Assembly: GCF_005081705.1 (NCBI RefSeq)
Contig: NZ_CP034876.1
Location: 577,857 to 641,856 of the forward strand
DNA from: Buchnera aphidicola (Hyperomyzus lactucae)
GTDB lineage: Bacteria > Pseudomonadota > Gammaproteobacteria > Enterobacterales > Enterobacteriaceae
Reading direction: 5' to 3'
DNA: 64,000 nucleotides
Below the pieces are notes generated by a model. That model worked only from the letters and a program-made list of their open reading frames with translations, ran no database searches and was not told the origin of the DNA. Below, piece by piece: positions 18,901 through 30,786 of this stretch. The translations under genes and the position numbers were made by a program. Within the stretch, counting starts at the first letter, position 1, and the number at the start of each line of letters is the position of its first letter.

Positions 18901-21096
18901 TTAATAAGATTTATATAAAGATAATTCTATTTTTCTCTCATGTAAATTTACAGAAAGCACTTGAACTTGTAAAGTATCACCAAGACGATAAATATTCTTT
19001 TTAGACTTTCCAATTAGTTTGAGTCCTAGAGAATCAAAATAATAATAATCATCATGCAAAGAAGCTATGTGGACTAATCCATCAATAAAAAACTGATTCA
19101 AACGAACAAAAAATCCAAAAGAAGTTACATTAGAAATAACACCAGTTAATATTTCGCCAATTTTTTTATTCATAAAATCACATTTTAACCAATCAATTAC
19201 GTTTCTGCTTGCTTCATCTGCACGTCTTTCAGTTATAGAGCAATGAATTCCTATTTGTTTCATTTCACTAATATTATATAAATAAGTATCAGAAGAATTA
19301 CAATCATTCGATGATATATTATTTTTATTTGATAATAAATATTTAATTACTCTATGTAATACAAGATCAGGATAGCGTCTAATAGGTGAAGTAAAATGAA
19401 CATAACTAGATAAAGATAAACCAAAGTGTCCACAATTATCAGGAGAGTATACCGCTTGTTTCATAGAACGTAATAATATTGTTTGAATCATTTCATATTC
19501 AGGACGATTAGAAATATTTTTTAATAAATTAGAATAATGAATTGATTCAGGAGTTTCTCCCCCTGACAATGTTAGCCCTAATTCTTTTAAAAATAAACGA
19601 AAACTGATAATACTATCTTTTTTAGGACGATCATGGTTGCGAAATAAAACGGGATGTTTATATTTTTCAACAAAAGAAGCTGAAGCGATATTTGCTAAAA
19701 TCATACATGATTCGATGAATTTATGTGCATCATTTCGAATATTTTGATAGATATCTTTAATTCTAAAATTAGAATCTAAAATAAACTTAGGTTCTATATT
19801 TTCAAAGTCAATACCTTTTTTAGAATGATTATTATCATGTAAAATTTTTTGTAAACATGAAAGATTTTCTATATATTTTAATAATTTTTTATATTTAGAA
19901 CGAAGAAAAATATCACCATTCCAAATTTTAAAAATTTCATTATATGTAAATCTTCCATGAGAATATATGATGGCCTCATAATGTTTATAACTGATTAATT
20001 CTCCTGTCTTCGATAAACTCATCTCACATATTAAACATAAACGTTCCGTATAAGGAATTAAAGAACATAAATTTGTAGAAATTTTTTCTGGTAACATTGG
20101 TATAACTAATGAAGGAAAATATATAGAAGTGCCTCTTGCTAAAGCTTCTTTATCTAATGCTGTATTAGGTTTGATATAGTAACTCACATCCGCAATAGCC
20201 ACCCATAAATCCCAACCTTCTTCTAGATTTATTTTTTTTTTACAAAAAATAGCATCATCAAAATCACGAGCATCTTCGTCATCAATCGTAAAAAAAGGAA
20301 GATGTCTTAAATCTATACGATTTTTAAAATCAGATTGATTTATTGTATCATTGATTGTATTAATTTGTTTTTTGATTTCATCTGACCACAAAGAAGGGAT
20401 AGCATGCGTACGTAAAGCTATTTCTATAGCTAAATTAATACCCATTTCTTTTCCAAGAACTTCTACTATCAATCCTTTTATTTTATTATTTCTTATGAGA
20501 TTTTTTTTTAATTTTACAACAACAACAGAACCTATTTCAATGTGTTCTTCAACAGATAAACATATAAAAATTTTGAAGTTAAAACGAGTATCATCTGGAA
20601 TAACAAATTTTTTTTCATTTTTAATATAATACCTACCAACGATTAATACATTATTAGGTTGTAGTATTTTTAAAAACTTTGCCGCACTTCTTCCTTTTCT
20701 ATCAGAATTGACAATATGAGCCAAAATAACATCACCATGAATACAGCATCTCATTTGTTCTGATGAAAGCCAAAGATCATCTTTTAACGTTTCTGTTCTA
20801 AGAAAACCATAACCGTCTCTATGACCTATAACTTTTCCCTGGACTACTTTAAGATTTTCAGGAGCAATATAACAACGATTTTTAGTATAGATTATTTGAC
20901 CTTCACGTTCCATTGCTCTTAATCTACGACGTAGTGCTTTTTTCTCTTCTTGATTGTTGATACCGAATTTTTTCTCTAAATTTCTTTGACTTATTAAGTC
21001 TTGACATTTTCTAAGCCATGATAAAATATATTCTCGACTTGGAATTGGATTTTTATATTTATTAGCTTCTCTTTTTTGGTAGGGATCTACTACCAT
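18901..21096 (-). CDS. rnr: Exoribonuclease R
   Basis: Processive 3'-5' RNase that degrades structured RNA and helps rRNA quality control. Order: N-terminal helix-turn-helix region (SREYILSWL, RRRLRAMEREGQ), cold-shock domains (IGHRDGYGFLR), RNB catalytic domain with DEDARDFDDAIF, and S1 domain (VISNVTSFGFFVRLNQFFIDG). The protein ends straight after S1 at 731 aa, lacking the approximately 80-residue Lys-rich tail of E. coli RNase R (813 aa), which there aids duplex unwinding and controls stability. purA lies 91 nt upstream; nsrR and rlmB found beside it in E. coli are gone. Confidence 0.96.
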   Translation of the reverse strand: MVVDPYQKREANKYKNPIPSREYILSWLRKCQDLISQRNLEKKFGINNQEEKKALRRRLRAMEREGQIIYTKNRCYIAPENLKVVQGKVIGHRDGYGFLRTETLKDDLWLSSEQMRCCIHGDVILAHIVNSDRKGRSAAKFLKILQPNNVLIVGRYYIKNEKKFVIPDDTRFNFKIFICLSVEEHIEIGSVVVVKLKKNLIRNNKIKGLIVEVLGKEMGINLAIEIALRTHAIPSLWSDEIKKQINTINDTINQSDFKNRIDLRHLPFFTIDDEDARDFDDAIFCKKKINLEEGWDLWVAIADVSYYIKPNTALDKEALARGTSIYFPSLVIPMLPEKISTNLCSLIPYTERLCLICEMSLSKTGELISYKHYEAIIYSHGRFTYNEIFKIWNGDIFLRSKYKKLLKYIENLSCLQKILHDNNHSKKGIDFENIEPKFILDSNFRIKDIYQNIRNDAHKFIESCMILANIASASFVEKYKHPVLFRNHDRPKKDSIISFRLFLKELGLTLSGGETPESIHYSNLLKNISNRPEYEMIQTILLRSMKQAVYSPDNCGHFGLSLSSYVHFTSPIRRYPDLVLHRVIKYLLSNKNNISSNDCNSSDTYLYNISEMKQIGIHCSITERRADEASRNVIDWLKCDFMNKKIGEILTGVISNVTSFGFFVRLNQFFIDGLVHIASLHDDYYYFDSLGLKLIGKSKKNIYRLGDTLQVQVLSVNLHERKIELSLYKSY

Positions 21097-21187
21097 ATTT
21101 ACTTCTCCATGTATATTGTTTTAGAATAAAATTTCACATTCATAAATAGCAATCTATTTTTCTAATAAATTAACAGTTTTATTTAAT

Positions 21188-22501
<1,314 letters not shown>

Positions 22502-22515
22502 TTATTTTTAAAATA

Positions 22516-23451
22516 TTATTCTTCAATTTTAATCATTTGATTCATATATTGAAAAAAATCACTATCTGAATTAATTAACATAATATTCTGCTTGTTTTTA
22601 AAACTATTTTCATAAGCACGCAAACTACGAATAAAAAAATAAAAATAAGGCTCAGAACTAAAATTCTTTGCAAATAATTTTGTTACTTCTGCTTCCCCTT
22701 CACCTTTAATAATTAATGCTTCTTTTTGTGCTTTTGCTAATATTAAAGATACTTTGTAATCCGCTGCAGCACGTAATTTCTCTGCTTGTTCTTGTCCTTG
22801 AGAACGCTGACTTCTGGCTACAGCTTCTCTTTCTGCTCTCATTCGATTATATATAGCATCAGAGACTTCGATGGGTAAATTGATTTGTTTAATACGAATA
22901 TCTACTACTTGAATACCTAGTGCATTCATACTATTAACATTAATTAAAGATGTTTTTTTTAAATTAATAGTGCCTTTATTCAATGAAGTTAGAACATCTG
23001 TTGTTAATCTTCCTCGAGAATCAGTAACAATTTCTTTGACGTTAAGACGACCTATTTCAGAACGTAATCGATCACTAAATTTTCTTTTTAATAATACTTC
23101 GGCCTGAAAAGTATCCCCTCCTCCAGTCGCAAGATAATAGCGACTAAAATCATTAATCCGCCACTTAATATAAGAATCAACAATAAGATCTTTTTTTTCT
23201 TTCGTAACAAAACGATCTGCTTGATTATCCATAGTATGAATCCTTCCATCTAACATTTTAACTGTTTCTAAAAAAGGAAGCTTAAAATGTAATCCAGGAT
23301 TATATACTACAGTTTTCTGTTCATTATTACGTAAAACTTTACCAAATTGTAAAATAATCCCACGTTCTCCTTCTTTAACAATAAAAAAAGAGGAAGATAA
23401 TAAAAGAAGCAAAAAACTTGATATAAAAATAAAAACTTTGTTCATATTCAT
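22516..23451 (-). CDS. hflC: HflC, modulator of FtsH protease
   Basis: Prohibitin-family membrane protein forming with HflK a large periplasm-facing complex around FtsH. One N-terminal membrane helix (VFIFISSFLLLLLSSSFFIV, residues 5-24) is followed by the SPFH domain (KEGERGIILQFGKV) and a coiled region RAEREAVARSQRSQGQEQA. 311 aa versus 334 in E. coli. Its ATG overlaps the hflK stop by 4 nt, so the pair is translationally coupled. Confidence 0.95.
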   Translation of the reverse strand: MNMNKVFIFISSFLLLLLSSSFFIVKEGERGIILQFGKVLRNNEQKTVVYNPGLHFKLPFLETVKMLDGRIHTMDNQADRFVTKEKKDLIVDSYIKWRINDFSRYYLATGGGDTFQAEVLLKRKFSDRLRSEIGRLNVKEIVTDSRGRLTTDVLTSLNKGTINLKKTSLINVNSMNALGIQVVDIRIKQINLPIEVSDAIYNRMRAEREAVARSQRSQGQEQAEKLRAAADYKVSLILAKAQKEALIIKGEGEAEVTKLFAKNFSSEPYFYFFIRSLRAYENSFKNKQNIMLINSDSDFFQYMNQMIKIEE

Positions 23452-24662
23452 TCTGTCTCTTTATTTGCAACATCACTTCGCATCGAGTCAATACGACGTT
23501 GTTCTAAAATATTCTTAGGAGATAATGAAGAAAAATAGTTAAAATGTTTATCCTTCTTAGAAGGATAAGAATAATTCTTACTAAAATTTTTATTAATAGA
23601 TTTGATGTTAGAAAAAAGTTCATTCAAGGATAAAAAGAATGTGGAATGATTTTTCTGATCAATAAATATCTTTTTATTTTTACTTAACATTCTTTCCATT
23701 GATTCTATATAAAGACGTTTTAAAGTTATTTTTTTAGCTTTTTTATATTCAGGTAGAATTTTCGAAAAACGAGCCACTTCTCCTTGAGCTTCAAGAATTA
23801 TACGCGATGAGTATGCTCGAGCTTCTTCTAAGATTCTTTGTGCCTTACCATTAGCTTTAGGATTGACTTCGTTGGCATAAGCTTCAGCTTCACGTACGTA
23901 CTGTTCACGGTTTTCACGCGCTGCAATAGCATCATCAAAAGAAGATTTAACCTCTTCTGGAGGTCTAGCTGTTTGAAAATTAACATCTAATATTGTAATT
24001 CCCATTTGATATGGTTTGATGGTGTCTTCAATTTCTTTTTGAGTATCACTTCTTACCAAAGTACGTCCTTCTGTTAATACTCGATCCATAGTTGAATGTC
24101 CGATAACTCCCCTCAATGCACTATCTGTTGCTTGACGCAAACTGTCATCTGGATAAGAAACAGAAAATAAATAATGAGCGGGATTAGTGATTTTATATTG
24201 TACATTCATTTCTACACGAACTACATTTTCATCTGAAGTTAACATTACACCCGAAGTTGCTAATTCACGTACAGTTTCAACATTCACCGTTTTAACTTCG
24301 TCAATAAAAACTGGTCTCCAATTTAATCCTGGCTCGACTAAATGACTAAATTTGCCAAAACTAGTAACCACACCACGTTCGGCTTCTTTGATAGTATAAA
24401 AACCACTAATACACCAAATAAAAAAACTTATAAATATTATTATTAAAAAAGGATGACTTGTCTTATTTGATAAACTAAAAGAATTATTGTTTCTAGTAAT
24501 AATATTCTTCATGTTATAAAAAAAACTTTTTATATCTTCTATAGTATCTTTGTTCTTTATTTTTTTTTCATTTTTATTATCCGAACAGTTTTTATCTTCA
24601 CTATTCTTGCCCCCCCATGGATCAAGTTCAGGTTTATTATCACTTGGTTTATTCCAGGCCAT
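23448..24662 (-). CDS. hflK: HflK, modulator of FtsH protease
   Basis: Partner of HflC. A hydrophilic N terminus (MAWNKPSDNKPELDPWGG) precedes one membrane helix near residues 60-80 (FLIIIFISFFIWCISGFYTI), then the SPFH domain (AERGVVTSFGKF) and the coiled region AREAEAY-like (EQYVREAEAYANEVNP). The upstream ATG at 24674 is possible, but 24662 follows a GAGG at suitable spacing and matches the E. coli start MAWN, giving 404 aa (E. coli 419). hfq and hflX, which separate miaA from hflK in E. coli, are missing from the 156-nt gap. Confidence 0.95.
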   Translation of the reverse strand: MAWNKPSDNKPELDPWGGKNSEDKNCSDNKNEKKIKNKDTIEDIKSFFYNMKNIITRNNNSFSLSNKTSHPFLIIIFISFFIWCISGFYTIKEAERGVVTSFGKFSHLVEPGLNWRPVFIDEVKTVNVETVRELATSGVMLTSDENVVRVEMNVQYKITNPAHYLFSVSYPDDSLRQATDSALRGVIGHSTMDRVLTEGRTLVRSDTQKEIEDTIKPYQMGITILDVNFQTARPPEEVKSSFDDAIAARENREQYVREAEAYANEVNPKANGKAQRILEEARAYSSRIILEAQGEVARFSKILPEYKKAKKITLKRLYIESMERMLSKNKKIFIDQKNHSTFFLSLNELFSNIKSINKNFSKNYSYPSKKDKHFNYFSSLSPKNILEQRRIDSMRSDVANKETE

Positions 24663-24818
24663 TCTATGCCTCATTTATTAGTTTTATTACTAAAATAGTT
24701 TTAAAAAATTATTGAAAGAATTAAATGTTTATTTGTTTTAAGATCTAAAGAATCTATAAAAAATTTTTTATATTCTATTAAGAATAAAACACTATTTTTT
24801 CTATTAATATCATTAATC

Positions 24819-25730
24819 TTATAAAAACTTTTTACATCCTTTTTCAAGGGTATCTAATACTTGTTCAACTAGAATATTTGTATTAGAATTATATAATATC
24901 TTATTGAGATTCTCCCATTTTTTTAACCATGTTAGTTGACGTTTAGCTAATTTTCTTGTAGAAAAAACAATTTTATTGAACATTTCCTTATGACTTGTTT
25001 TGTATTCAAGATATTCCCACATTTGACGATATCCTATACATCGCATAGATGGTAAATTTATATGCAAATCTCCTCTTAAAAAAAGAAATTCTACTTCTTG
25101 TTGAAAATCTAACATGAACATTTTTCTTACACGAAATTCAATTTTATTATTCAACCATTCTTTATTCGGAGGTATAATTGCAAATTGAAAAACAGTATAT
25201 GGTAATTGATAGTTATTATATTTTTTTAGTTCTGTTAAATTTTTTCCAGAAAGATGAAAAATTTCTAAAGCTCTTAATAATCTTTGAAAATCATTTTTGT
25301 GAATTCGACTAGCAGAGATAGGATCTATTAATTCTAATTTTTCATGTAAAGAATATTTATCGTTAGCTTTCTGTAATAAAAATTCACGTGTTTTAATATT
25401 AGATGGTGGCAAAACAGATAATCCATATAGTAATACATGATAATAAAACATTGTACCACCAACAAGACAAGGTATTTTCCCTAATTGAATAATATTATTG
25501 ATTTCTTTTAAAACATCATTCTGAAATTCTGAAGCAGAATAGTATTCAACTGGATCTTTAATATTTAATAAACGATGAGGATGACTAGATAAATCAGAAA
25601 AACTTGGCTTATCTGTTCCAATATCCATTCCACGATAAATTAATGCAGAATCTACACTAATCAATTCTATTGGTAAATATTTTCTAAGACACATAGCAAG
25701 TTTACTTTTTCCACATGCTGTTGGTCCCAT
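24819..25730 (-). CDS. miaA: tRNA dimethylallyltransferase, N terminus cut by an A11 frameshift
   Basis: Adds the isopentenyl group to A37 of tRNAs reading UNN codons. The P-loop MGPTACGKSKLAM, SVDSALIYRGMDIGT, GGTMFYYH and KRQLTWLKKW match the family. The open frame begins at the Met inside the P-loop (303 aa), which lacks strand beta-1. Upstream, ATG at 25771 overlaps the mutL TGA (ATGA) and would encode MNFYKKKKPIILFL in register with E. coli (KAIFLMGPTASGK) if the A run (11 A, 25749-25759) had 12. That would give 317 aa (E. coli 316). As sequenced, the native start is out of frame, so the protein is either made by slippage or starts at 25730 in truncated form. Confidence 0.9.
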   Translation of the reverse strand: MGPTACGKSKLAMCLRKYLPIELISVDSALIYRGMDIGTDKPSFSDLSSHPHRLLNIKDPVEYYSASEFQNDVLKEINNIIQLGKIPCLVGGTMFYYHVLLYGLSVLPPSNIKTREFLLQKANDKYSLHEKLELIDPISASRIHKNDFQRLLRALEIFHLSGKNLTELKKYNNYQLPYTVFQFAIIPPNKEWLNNKIEFRVRKMFMLDFQQEVEFLFLRGDLHINLPSMRCIGYRQMWEYLEYKTSHKEMFNKIVFSTRKLAKRQLTWLKKWENLNKILYNSNTNILVEQVLDTLEKGCKKFL

Positions 25731-25767
25731 TAAAAAAAGAATTATAGGTTTTTTTTTTTATAAAAAT

Positions 25768-27423
25768 TCATAGTTTTAAAATACATAAAGCTGCATCAAT
25801 ATCTATTTTTTGCAATAATTTTGGTGGAGGATTTTTTAGTAATAAAGGATAATAATATTCTATTTCTAAAATCACTGCAATGCCATTAATATAATTCCAA
25901 TCTTTTAGTTCTATAAAAACGTTAATATAAAACCAATTTATCATTTCTAAAATTGATATTTTTTTTCTAAGAAATAGAAATTTGAAAAAAGATAATATTA
26001 GATCAATGTTATTTTTTAAAAAACAAGGAGTTGTGCTTAAAATAACATATTTTTTTTTAAAAATTAAATGAAATCCAATTTTTGATAAAATTTTTCTATT
26101 ATTAAATAATATGATATATTCTTGCAATGTAGAATTAAGTTTAATGTTAGTTAAAAAGTATTCAGGTATTATTTTTTTTTCAATATCATTTATCAATTTT
26201 TTTTTTTCAACAATTCCCTGGGCTAAAGGTAATGAGATTAAGAAAAAATCATTACGATAACAAATCAAACCATAATATTTACGTATAACTATTAACAATT
26301 TTCCAATAGAAGTATTATCTTTTTTTAAACAACTCTTAAGATTAGAATTAAAAAAACCTGATTTATTAAGTTCTTTTTTTTCATATATATTTTTAAATAA
26401 AATATTTTTTGATGAATATTTATATGTAATTTTTTTTAAATTACATAAAATAGCTTCGTAAATAAAAATATAAATTATATTAGGTTGATGAAACTTGATT
26501 TCATTTTTAGTGGGGTGAATATTAACATCAATATTATTAGGTGGAATTTTTAAATACAAAATAAATGATATATTCTTATTTCCTACTATTTTATAGTAAG
26601 CATTACAAATTGCGTTAACAAAGAGTTTATTATAAATACATCGATTATTAACATAACAATATTGTATTTTTTTAAGATTGTTACAATCTTGAAGATATGA
26701 TATCCATCCAAATAAAAAAATATCATCTTTTTTTGACTGTATCTCTCTTGATTTATTTATATTGAATGTATTTAGTATATTTCTCAATCTATAAATTTTT
26801 TTTTGCTCATTATTTACAGAATTATATTGAGCAATCAATTTTTCATTATGTTTTAAAGAAAAATTTATATCAAAGTGAGATAAAGCTATTTTTTTTATTA
26901 CTTCAAAGATTTTAAAAAATTCTGATCTTTTATTCTTTATAAATTTAAGACGGACTGGTATATTATAAAATAAATTTTCTACTATAACAGTTGTACCTTT
27001 CGGATGAGCAATAGGTTGCACAGTAATATGATTATCAATAAATCTTTCTGAATATATTTTCCAAGCAAGACTATTTAAATGAGTACAAGAAATTAAAGTT
27101 AATCTTGATACAGCTCTAATACTAGCTAGAGCCTCGCCTCGAAATCCAAAAGTACTGATGGCATCTAAATCTGATAACGAATTAATCTTACTAGTAGCAT
27201 GATGAGTAATTGCAAGTAATAATTCTTTTTTTTTAATACCGCAACCATCATCTCTTATAAGAATGGATTGAAAACCACTTTTTTCAATTATAATGTTAAT
27301 ATTTTTCGCACCAGCATCTATACTATTTTCTATGATTTCTTTAACAACAGAAGCTGGACGATCAATGATTTCTCCAGAAGAAATTTGACTAGATAAATCA
27401 GATGGTAATATAAGAATGGGCAT
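25768..27423 (-). CDS. mutL: DNA mismatch repair protein MutL
   Basis: GHKL ATPase that links MutS to downstream repair. Visible ATPase motifs: EIIENSIDAGAKNINI, RDDGCGI, STFGFRGEALASI, and PKGTTVIVENLFYNIPVR, followed by the S5-like domain (INVHPTKNEIKFH). The C-terminal dimerisation domain is strongly diverged and the total is 551 aa versus 615 in E. coli, mainly through linker loss. Its stop forms an ATGA overlap with the ancestral miaA start. amiB, adjacent in E. coli, has moved elsewhere in this window. Confidence 0.94.
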   Translation of the reverse strand: MPILILPSDLSSQISSGEIIDRPASVVKEIIENSIDAGAKNINIIIEKSGFQSILIRDDGCGIKKKELLLAITHHATSKINSLSDLDAISTFGFRGEALASIRAVSRLTLISCTHLNSLAWKIYSERFIDNHITVQPIAHPKGTTVIVENLFYNIPVRLKFIKNKRSEFFKIFEVIKKIALSHFDINFSLKHNEKLIAQYNSVNNEQKKIYRLRNILNTFNINKSREIQSKKDDIFLFGWISYLQDCNNLKKIQYCYVNNRCIYNKLFVNAICNAYYKIVGNKNISFILYLKIPPNNIDVNIHPTKNEIKFHQPNIIYIFIYEAILCNLKKITYKYSSKNILFKNIYEKKELNKSGFFNSNLKSCLKKDNTSIGKLLIVIRKYYGLICYRNDFFLISLPLAQGIVEKKKLINDIEKKIIPEYFLTNIKLNSTLQEYIILFNNRKILSKIGFHLIFKKKYVILSTTPCFLKNNIDLILSFFKFLFLRKKISILEMINWFYINVFIELKDWNYINGIAVILEIEYYYPLLLKNPPPKLLQKIDIDAALCILKL

Positions 27424-27529
27424 TGCCTTTTTCTCTAATTTTATTTAATATACTATTTTACAAAAATAGAATAGAACTATTATGAACTATTCTATTAAAT
27501 AAAAAGTAATTTTTTACTAAAAAATAATT

Positions 27530-28693
27530 TCATTTCAATTCTTTACAAATGGAATAATATTCTTTAAGAATAGAACATAATACTGTACTATTTATAGATA
27601 CATTACAGACTGTCATTAAGGTTTTTTTAATGCCCTGTTTCTTTATTAAAGAAAAAATCTTCATGGATTCCAAATCTTGAGGATTTTGGTAATAAAATGC
27701 TGCCGCAGCACCTTTTGCTAAATTAGAATGAGGTAGTCCATATTCAATACTCTCTATCAAAGGTTTTATCAAACGTTCTTTTTTTTCTAGTTTTTGCAAT
27801 GGATTCCTTGCTATACGTTTAAGATGATCTGATAAAAAAGGATTTTCAAAACGAAAAAAAATTTTATTAATATAAGAAAAATGATTATCTTTATTAAAAT
27901 TATGACGTTTAATTAAGACAGCTCCACTTTCTTCCATAGCAGATCTAACAATAAAACGTATTTTTTTATCTAATATAGCTTCTTGTATCGTTTGATATTT
28001 TTTTATTAAACCCAAATAAGCAGCTACAGCATGTCCAGTATTTAATGTAAATAACTTTCGCTCTATAAAAGAATTTAAATTATTACTTAATTTCATATTA
28101 ACTATTGTTGGTGGTGTTCCTTTAAATTGATTAATATTAACAATCCATTCTTGAAAATCTTCGGCAATCAAAAATAAAGAATCTTTATTTTCCTTTTTAA
28201 CTAAAGGTATAATAGTATCTATACTACAATCTACGAAACCAATATATTTATTTAAATAATCATGATATTTTGTAGATAATTTTTTTAGAACTGCTTTTTT
28301 TAAAAAAGAACTGGCTTTGATTTTATTTTCGCAGGCAATAATATTCAATGATATTATAGATTTTACTTTAATTTTATATAATATTCCTTTAGCAATAATC
28401 AAAGCAATTTTATCTAGTGAACTAGGTCCGACTGCAGTGGTAATTATATTAACTGAAGAAATAATTTTCATTACTTTTGGATCATGAGAATTGATAGCGC
28501 TTACGTTTTTAACAGTAACAACCTTCTCTTGATTATTTCCTACTATTTTAACAACATACTCTTTATTACAATTAATAGCATCTATTATATTTTGATCAAT
28601 ATCAGAAAAAAATACGTGGAAGCCTGATTCTGATAGTATTTTCCCAATAAAACCACGTCCGATATTTCCAGCTCCAAAATGCAGCGCTTTCAT
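27530..28693 (-). CDS. mtlD: Mannitol-1-phosphate 5-dehydrogenase
   Basis: Oxidises mannitol 1-phosphate from MtlA to fructose 6-phosphate with NAD+. The Rossmann motif is ALHFGAGNIGRGFIGKIL; FVDCSIDTIIPL, LFTLNTGHAVAAYLG and KGAAAAFYYQNPQD match the polyol dehydrogenase family. 387 aa (E. coli 382). It follows mtlA after 46 nt, keeping the mtlAD operon; mtlR is absent, so mannitol induction control as in E. coli is lost or must be exerted differently. Confidence 0.96.
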   Translation of the reverse strand: MKALHFGAGNIGRGFIGKILSESGFHVFFSDIDQNIIDAINCNKEYVVKIVGNNQEKVVTVKNVSAINSHDPKVMKIISSVNIITTAVGPSSLDKIALIIAKGILYKIKVKSIISLNIIACENKIKASSFLKKAVLKKLSTKYHDYLNKYIGFVDCSIDTIIPLVKKENKDSLFLIAEDFQEWIVNINQFKGTPPTIVNMKLSNNLNSFIERKLFTLNTGHAVAAYLGLIKKYQTIQEAILDKKIRFIVRSAMEESGAVLIKRHNFNKDNHFSYINKIFFRFENPFLSDHLKRIARNPLQKLEKKERLIKPLIESIEYGLPHSNLAKGAAAAFYYQNPQDLESMKIFSLIKKQGIKKTLMTVCNVSINSTVLCSILKEYYSICKELK

Positions 28694-28739
28694 AAGTCAG
28701 TCCAATAAAAATTTAAGATTGAAATGAATTAATAGCACA

Positions 28740-30647
28740 CTAATTTTTTTCAATAGTTAAAAGCGATAATACTTCTTGTACACTAGTAGTACTAGATAAT
28801 CTTTTTATAGTATCTTTGTCATCTAATGCATTAGTAATATTACTGACAACCATAATATGTTCGTTATTTTTAGCGGCTATACCAATTACAAGATAGGCAA
28901 TATCGTCAATCTCTTCTCCAAAATGAACACCTTTTGGAAATTGACAAAAAATTACTCCAGTTTTTAAAACAGCATCTTTCGCTTCAATAGTTCCATGTGG
29001 TAATGCTATTGATTCTCCCAGCCAAGTAGAGGCTATTTTCTCTCTTTCTAACATTGAATTAATATAATCGAATTTAACATATCCTTGTTTTACTAAGTTT
29101 TTACCGACAATATAAATTGCTTCTTCTTTGTTAGATGCATGCTGATTTAATAAAATATTTTTTTCACTTAACTGAAATAGATTATTTGATTTTATTTGAT
29201 AATCTATATTTTTATTAAAGGAATGAGTATTATTCTTATCTACAACAATTATATTTTCGATTATTTTTTTTACTAAATCGTCATAAAATTTATTATTCAA
29301 AAAATTTTTTAAAGATACATGATTGGCATAAGGTGCATATTCTTTAGCACGATGCGTTAAATTTTTATGTGTAATTATTAAATCTGCATTTTTAGGAAGA
29401 ACATTAATAGCCATATTTAATACAGAAATGTGTGTTAAATGAGCATTTTTTATTTTTTTTCTTAGTATACTTGCCCCCATTGCACTAGATCCCATTCCGG
29501 CATCACAAGCAACTATAATAGTTTTAACATTAGAAAAAAAACTCGATTGAAGATCATTCTGATTGTCTTTAAGTACTTTCAAAGTACTTGTATTTTTGTT
29601 AAAAATTTTTTTAGTATTTTTTTGAATGATAAAAAAATTACATTTTAACAATATCGCAGCACTAATAAAAGAAACTATAAAAGAACAAAAAATAGCAGAA
29701 ATATTAGCAAAATACAGTCCTTTAGGAGTCATAGCTAAAATAGCTAAAATAGAACCGGGTGATGCTGCAGAAATTAATCCTCCGTGTAATAAAACAAGAA
29801 TAAAAATACTAGTCATACTACCCAAAATAAGAGAAATAATCAATTTTGGTTTGATTAATACATAAGGAAAATAAATCTCATGAATTCCCCCTAAAAATTC
29901 AATAATTGCGGCTCCTCCTGAAGATTTAGATAATTCTCCTTTGCCGAAAAAAAACCACGCGATTAATACACCCAATCCTGGAGCTGGATTAGACTCAATC
30001 AAAAAAAATATAGAACTATGATTTTCTGATGCATCTTGAATTCCTAAAGGAGAAAAAATTCCGTGATTAATAGCATTGTTTAAAAAAAATATTTTAGCGG
30101 GTTCTATAATAATAGAAGTAAAAGGTAATAGATTATGGCATACAATAACTTTAATTAATTTCGCTAATATATGAGATATCCATTCAATAAATGGTCCAAT
30201 AGTAAAAAATGAAATTATTGCTAATAATATTCCGAATATTGCAATAGAGAAATTATTTGTCAACATTTCGAAACCGTTTTTTACTTTATTTTCTATTTTT
30301 TTGTCAAAAAATTTAATAGCGTAACCACCTAATGGTCCCGTAATCATTGCACCTAATAACATTGGTATGCTGGTACTAGTAATCACTCCTATAGTAGTTA
30401 TGCTTCCTACCAACCCACCTCTCGTGCTAGAAATTAGACTGCCTCCAGTGTATCCAATTAAAATCGGTAAAAGATAAAAAATCATAGGTGATATTAACTG
30501 TTCTAAAGTTTTATTGGGTTGCCATCCTAACGGTATAAACAAAGCGGTCATTATTCCCCATGCAATAAAAATACTTATATTGGGCATTATCATATTACTT
30601 AAAAAACGACCAAATTTTTGTATTTTTAATTTCATTAATATAAACAT
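28740..30647 (-). CDS. mtlA: PTS mannitol permease EIICBA
   Basis: Imports and phosphorylates mannitol. The N-terminal membrane EIIC domain (about residues 1-340, with [13 protein letters not shown] and the substrate-site region) is followed by EIIB with the phosphocysteine motif [15 protein letters not shown], and EIIA with the phosphohistidine motif [15 protein letters not shown]. All three domains are intact; 635 aa from ATG 30647 (E. coli 637). A GTG three codons upstream could also start it, but the ATG aligns with E. coli. It probably passes carbon to MtlD and Pgi, encoded on either side. tmaR in this window may control its EI partner. Confidence 0.96.
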   Translation of the reverse strand: MFILMKLKIQKFGRFLSNMIMPNISIFIAWGIMTALFIPLGWQPNKTLEQLISPMIFYLLPILIGYTGGSLISSTRGGLVGSITTIGVITSTSIPMLLGAMITGPLGGYAIKFFDKKIENKVKNGFEMLTNNFSIAIFGILLAIISFFTIGPFIEWISHILAKLIKVIVCHNLLPFTSIIIEPAKIFFLNNAINHGIFSPLGIQDASENHSSIFFLIESNPAPGLGVLIAWFFFGKGELSKSSGGAAIIEFLGGIHEIYFPYVLIKPKLIISLILGSMTSIFILVLLHGGLISAASPGSILAILAMTPKGLYFANISAIFCSFIVSFISAAILLKCNFFIIQKNTKKIFNKNTSTLKVLKDNQNDLQSSFFSNVKTIIVACDAGMGSSAMGASILRKKIKNAHLTHISVLNMAINVLPKNADLIITHKNLTHRAKEYAPYANHVSLKNFLNNKFYDDLVKKIIENIIVVDKNNTHSFNKNIDYQIKSNNLFQLSEKNILLNQHASNKEEAIYIVGKNLVKQGYVKFDYINSMLEREKIASTWLGESIALPHGTIEAKDAVLKTGVIFCQFPKGVHFGEEIDDIAYLVIGIAAKNNEHIMVVSNITNALDDKDTIKRLSSTTSVQEVLSLLTIEKN

Positions 30648-30786
30648 AATAGCCACTCATATTTCTAAAAAGCTAGAATTGTAAAATAATTTCAAAATAA
30701 AACGTAAAAGATAATATTAGTAATTTAATTCTTTAAAAGAACATCCTTTTCAAAGAAAAAGTATGATTTTAAAAATAGTAACATAA

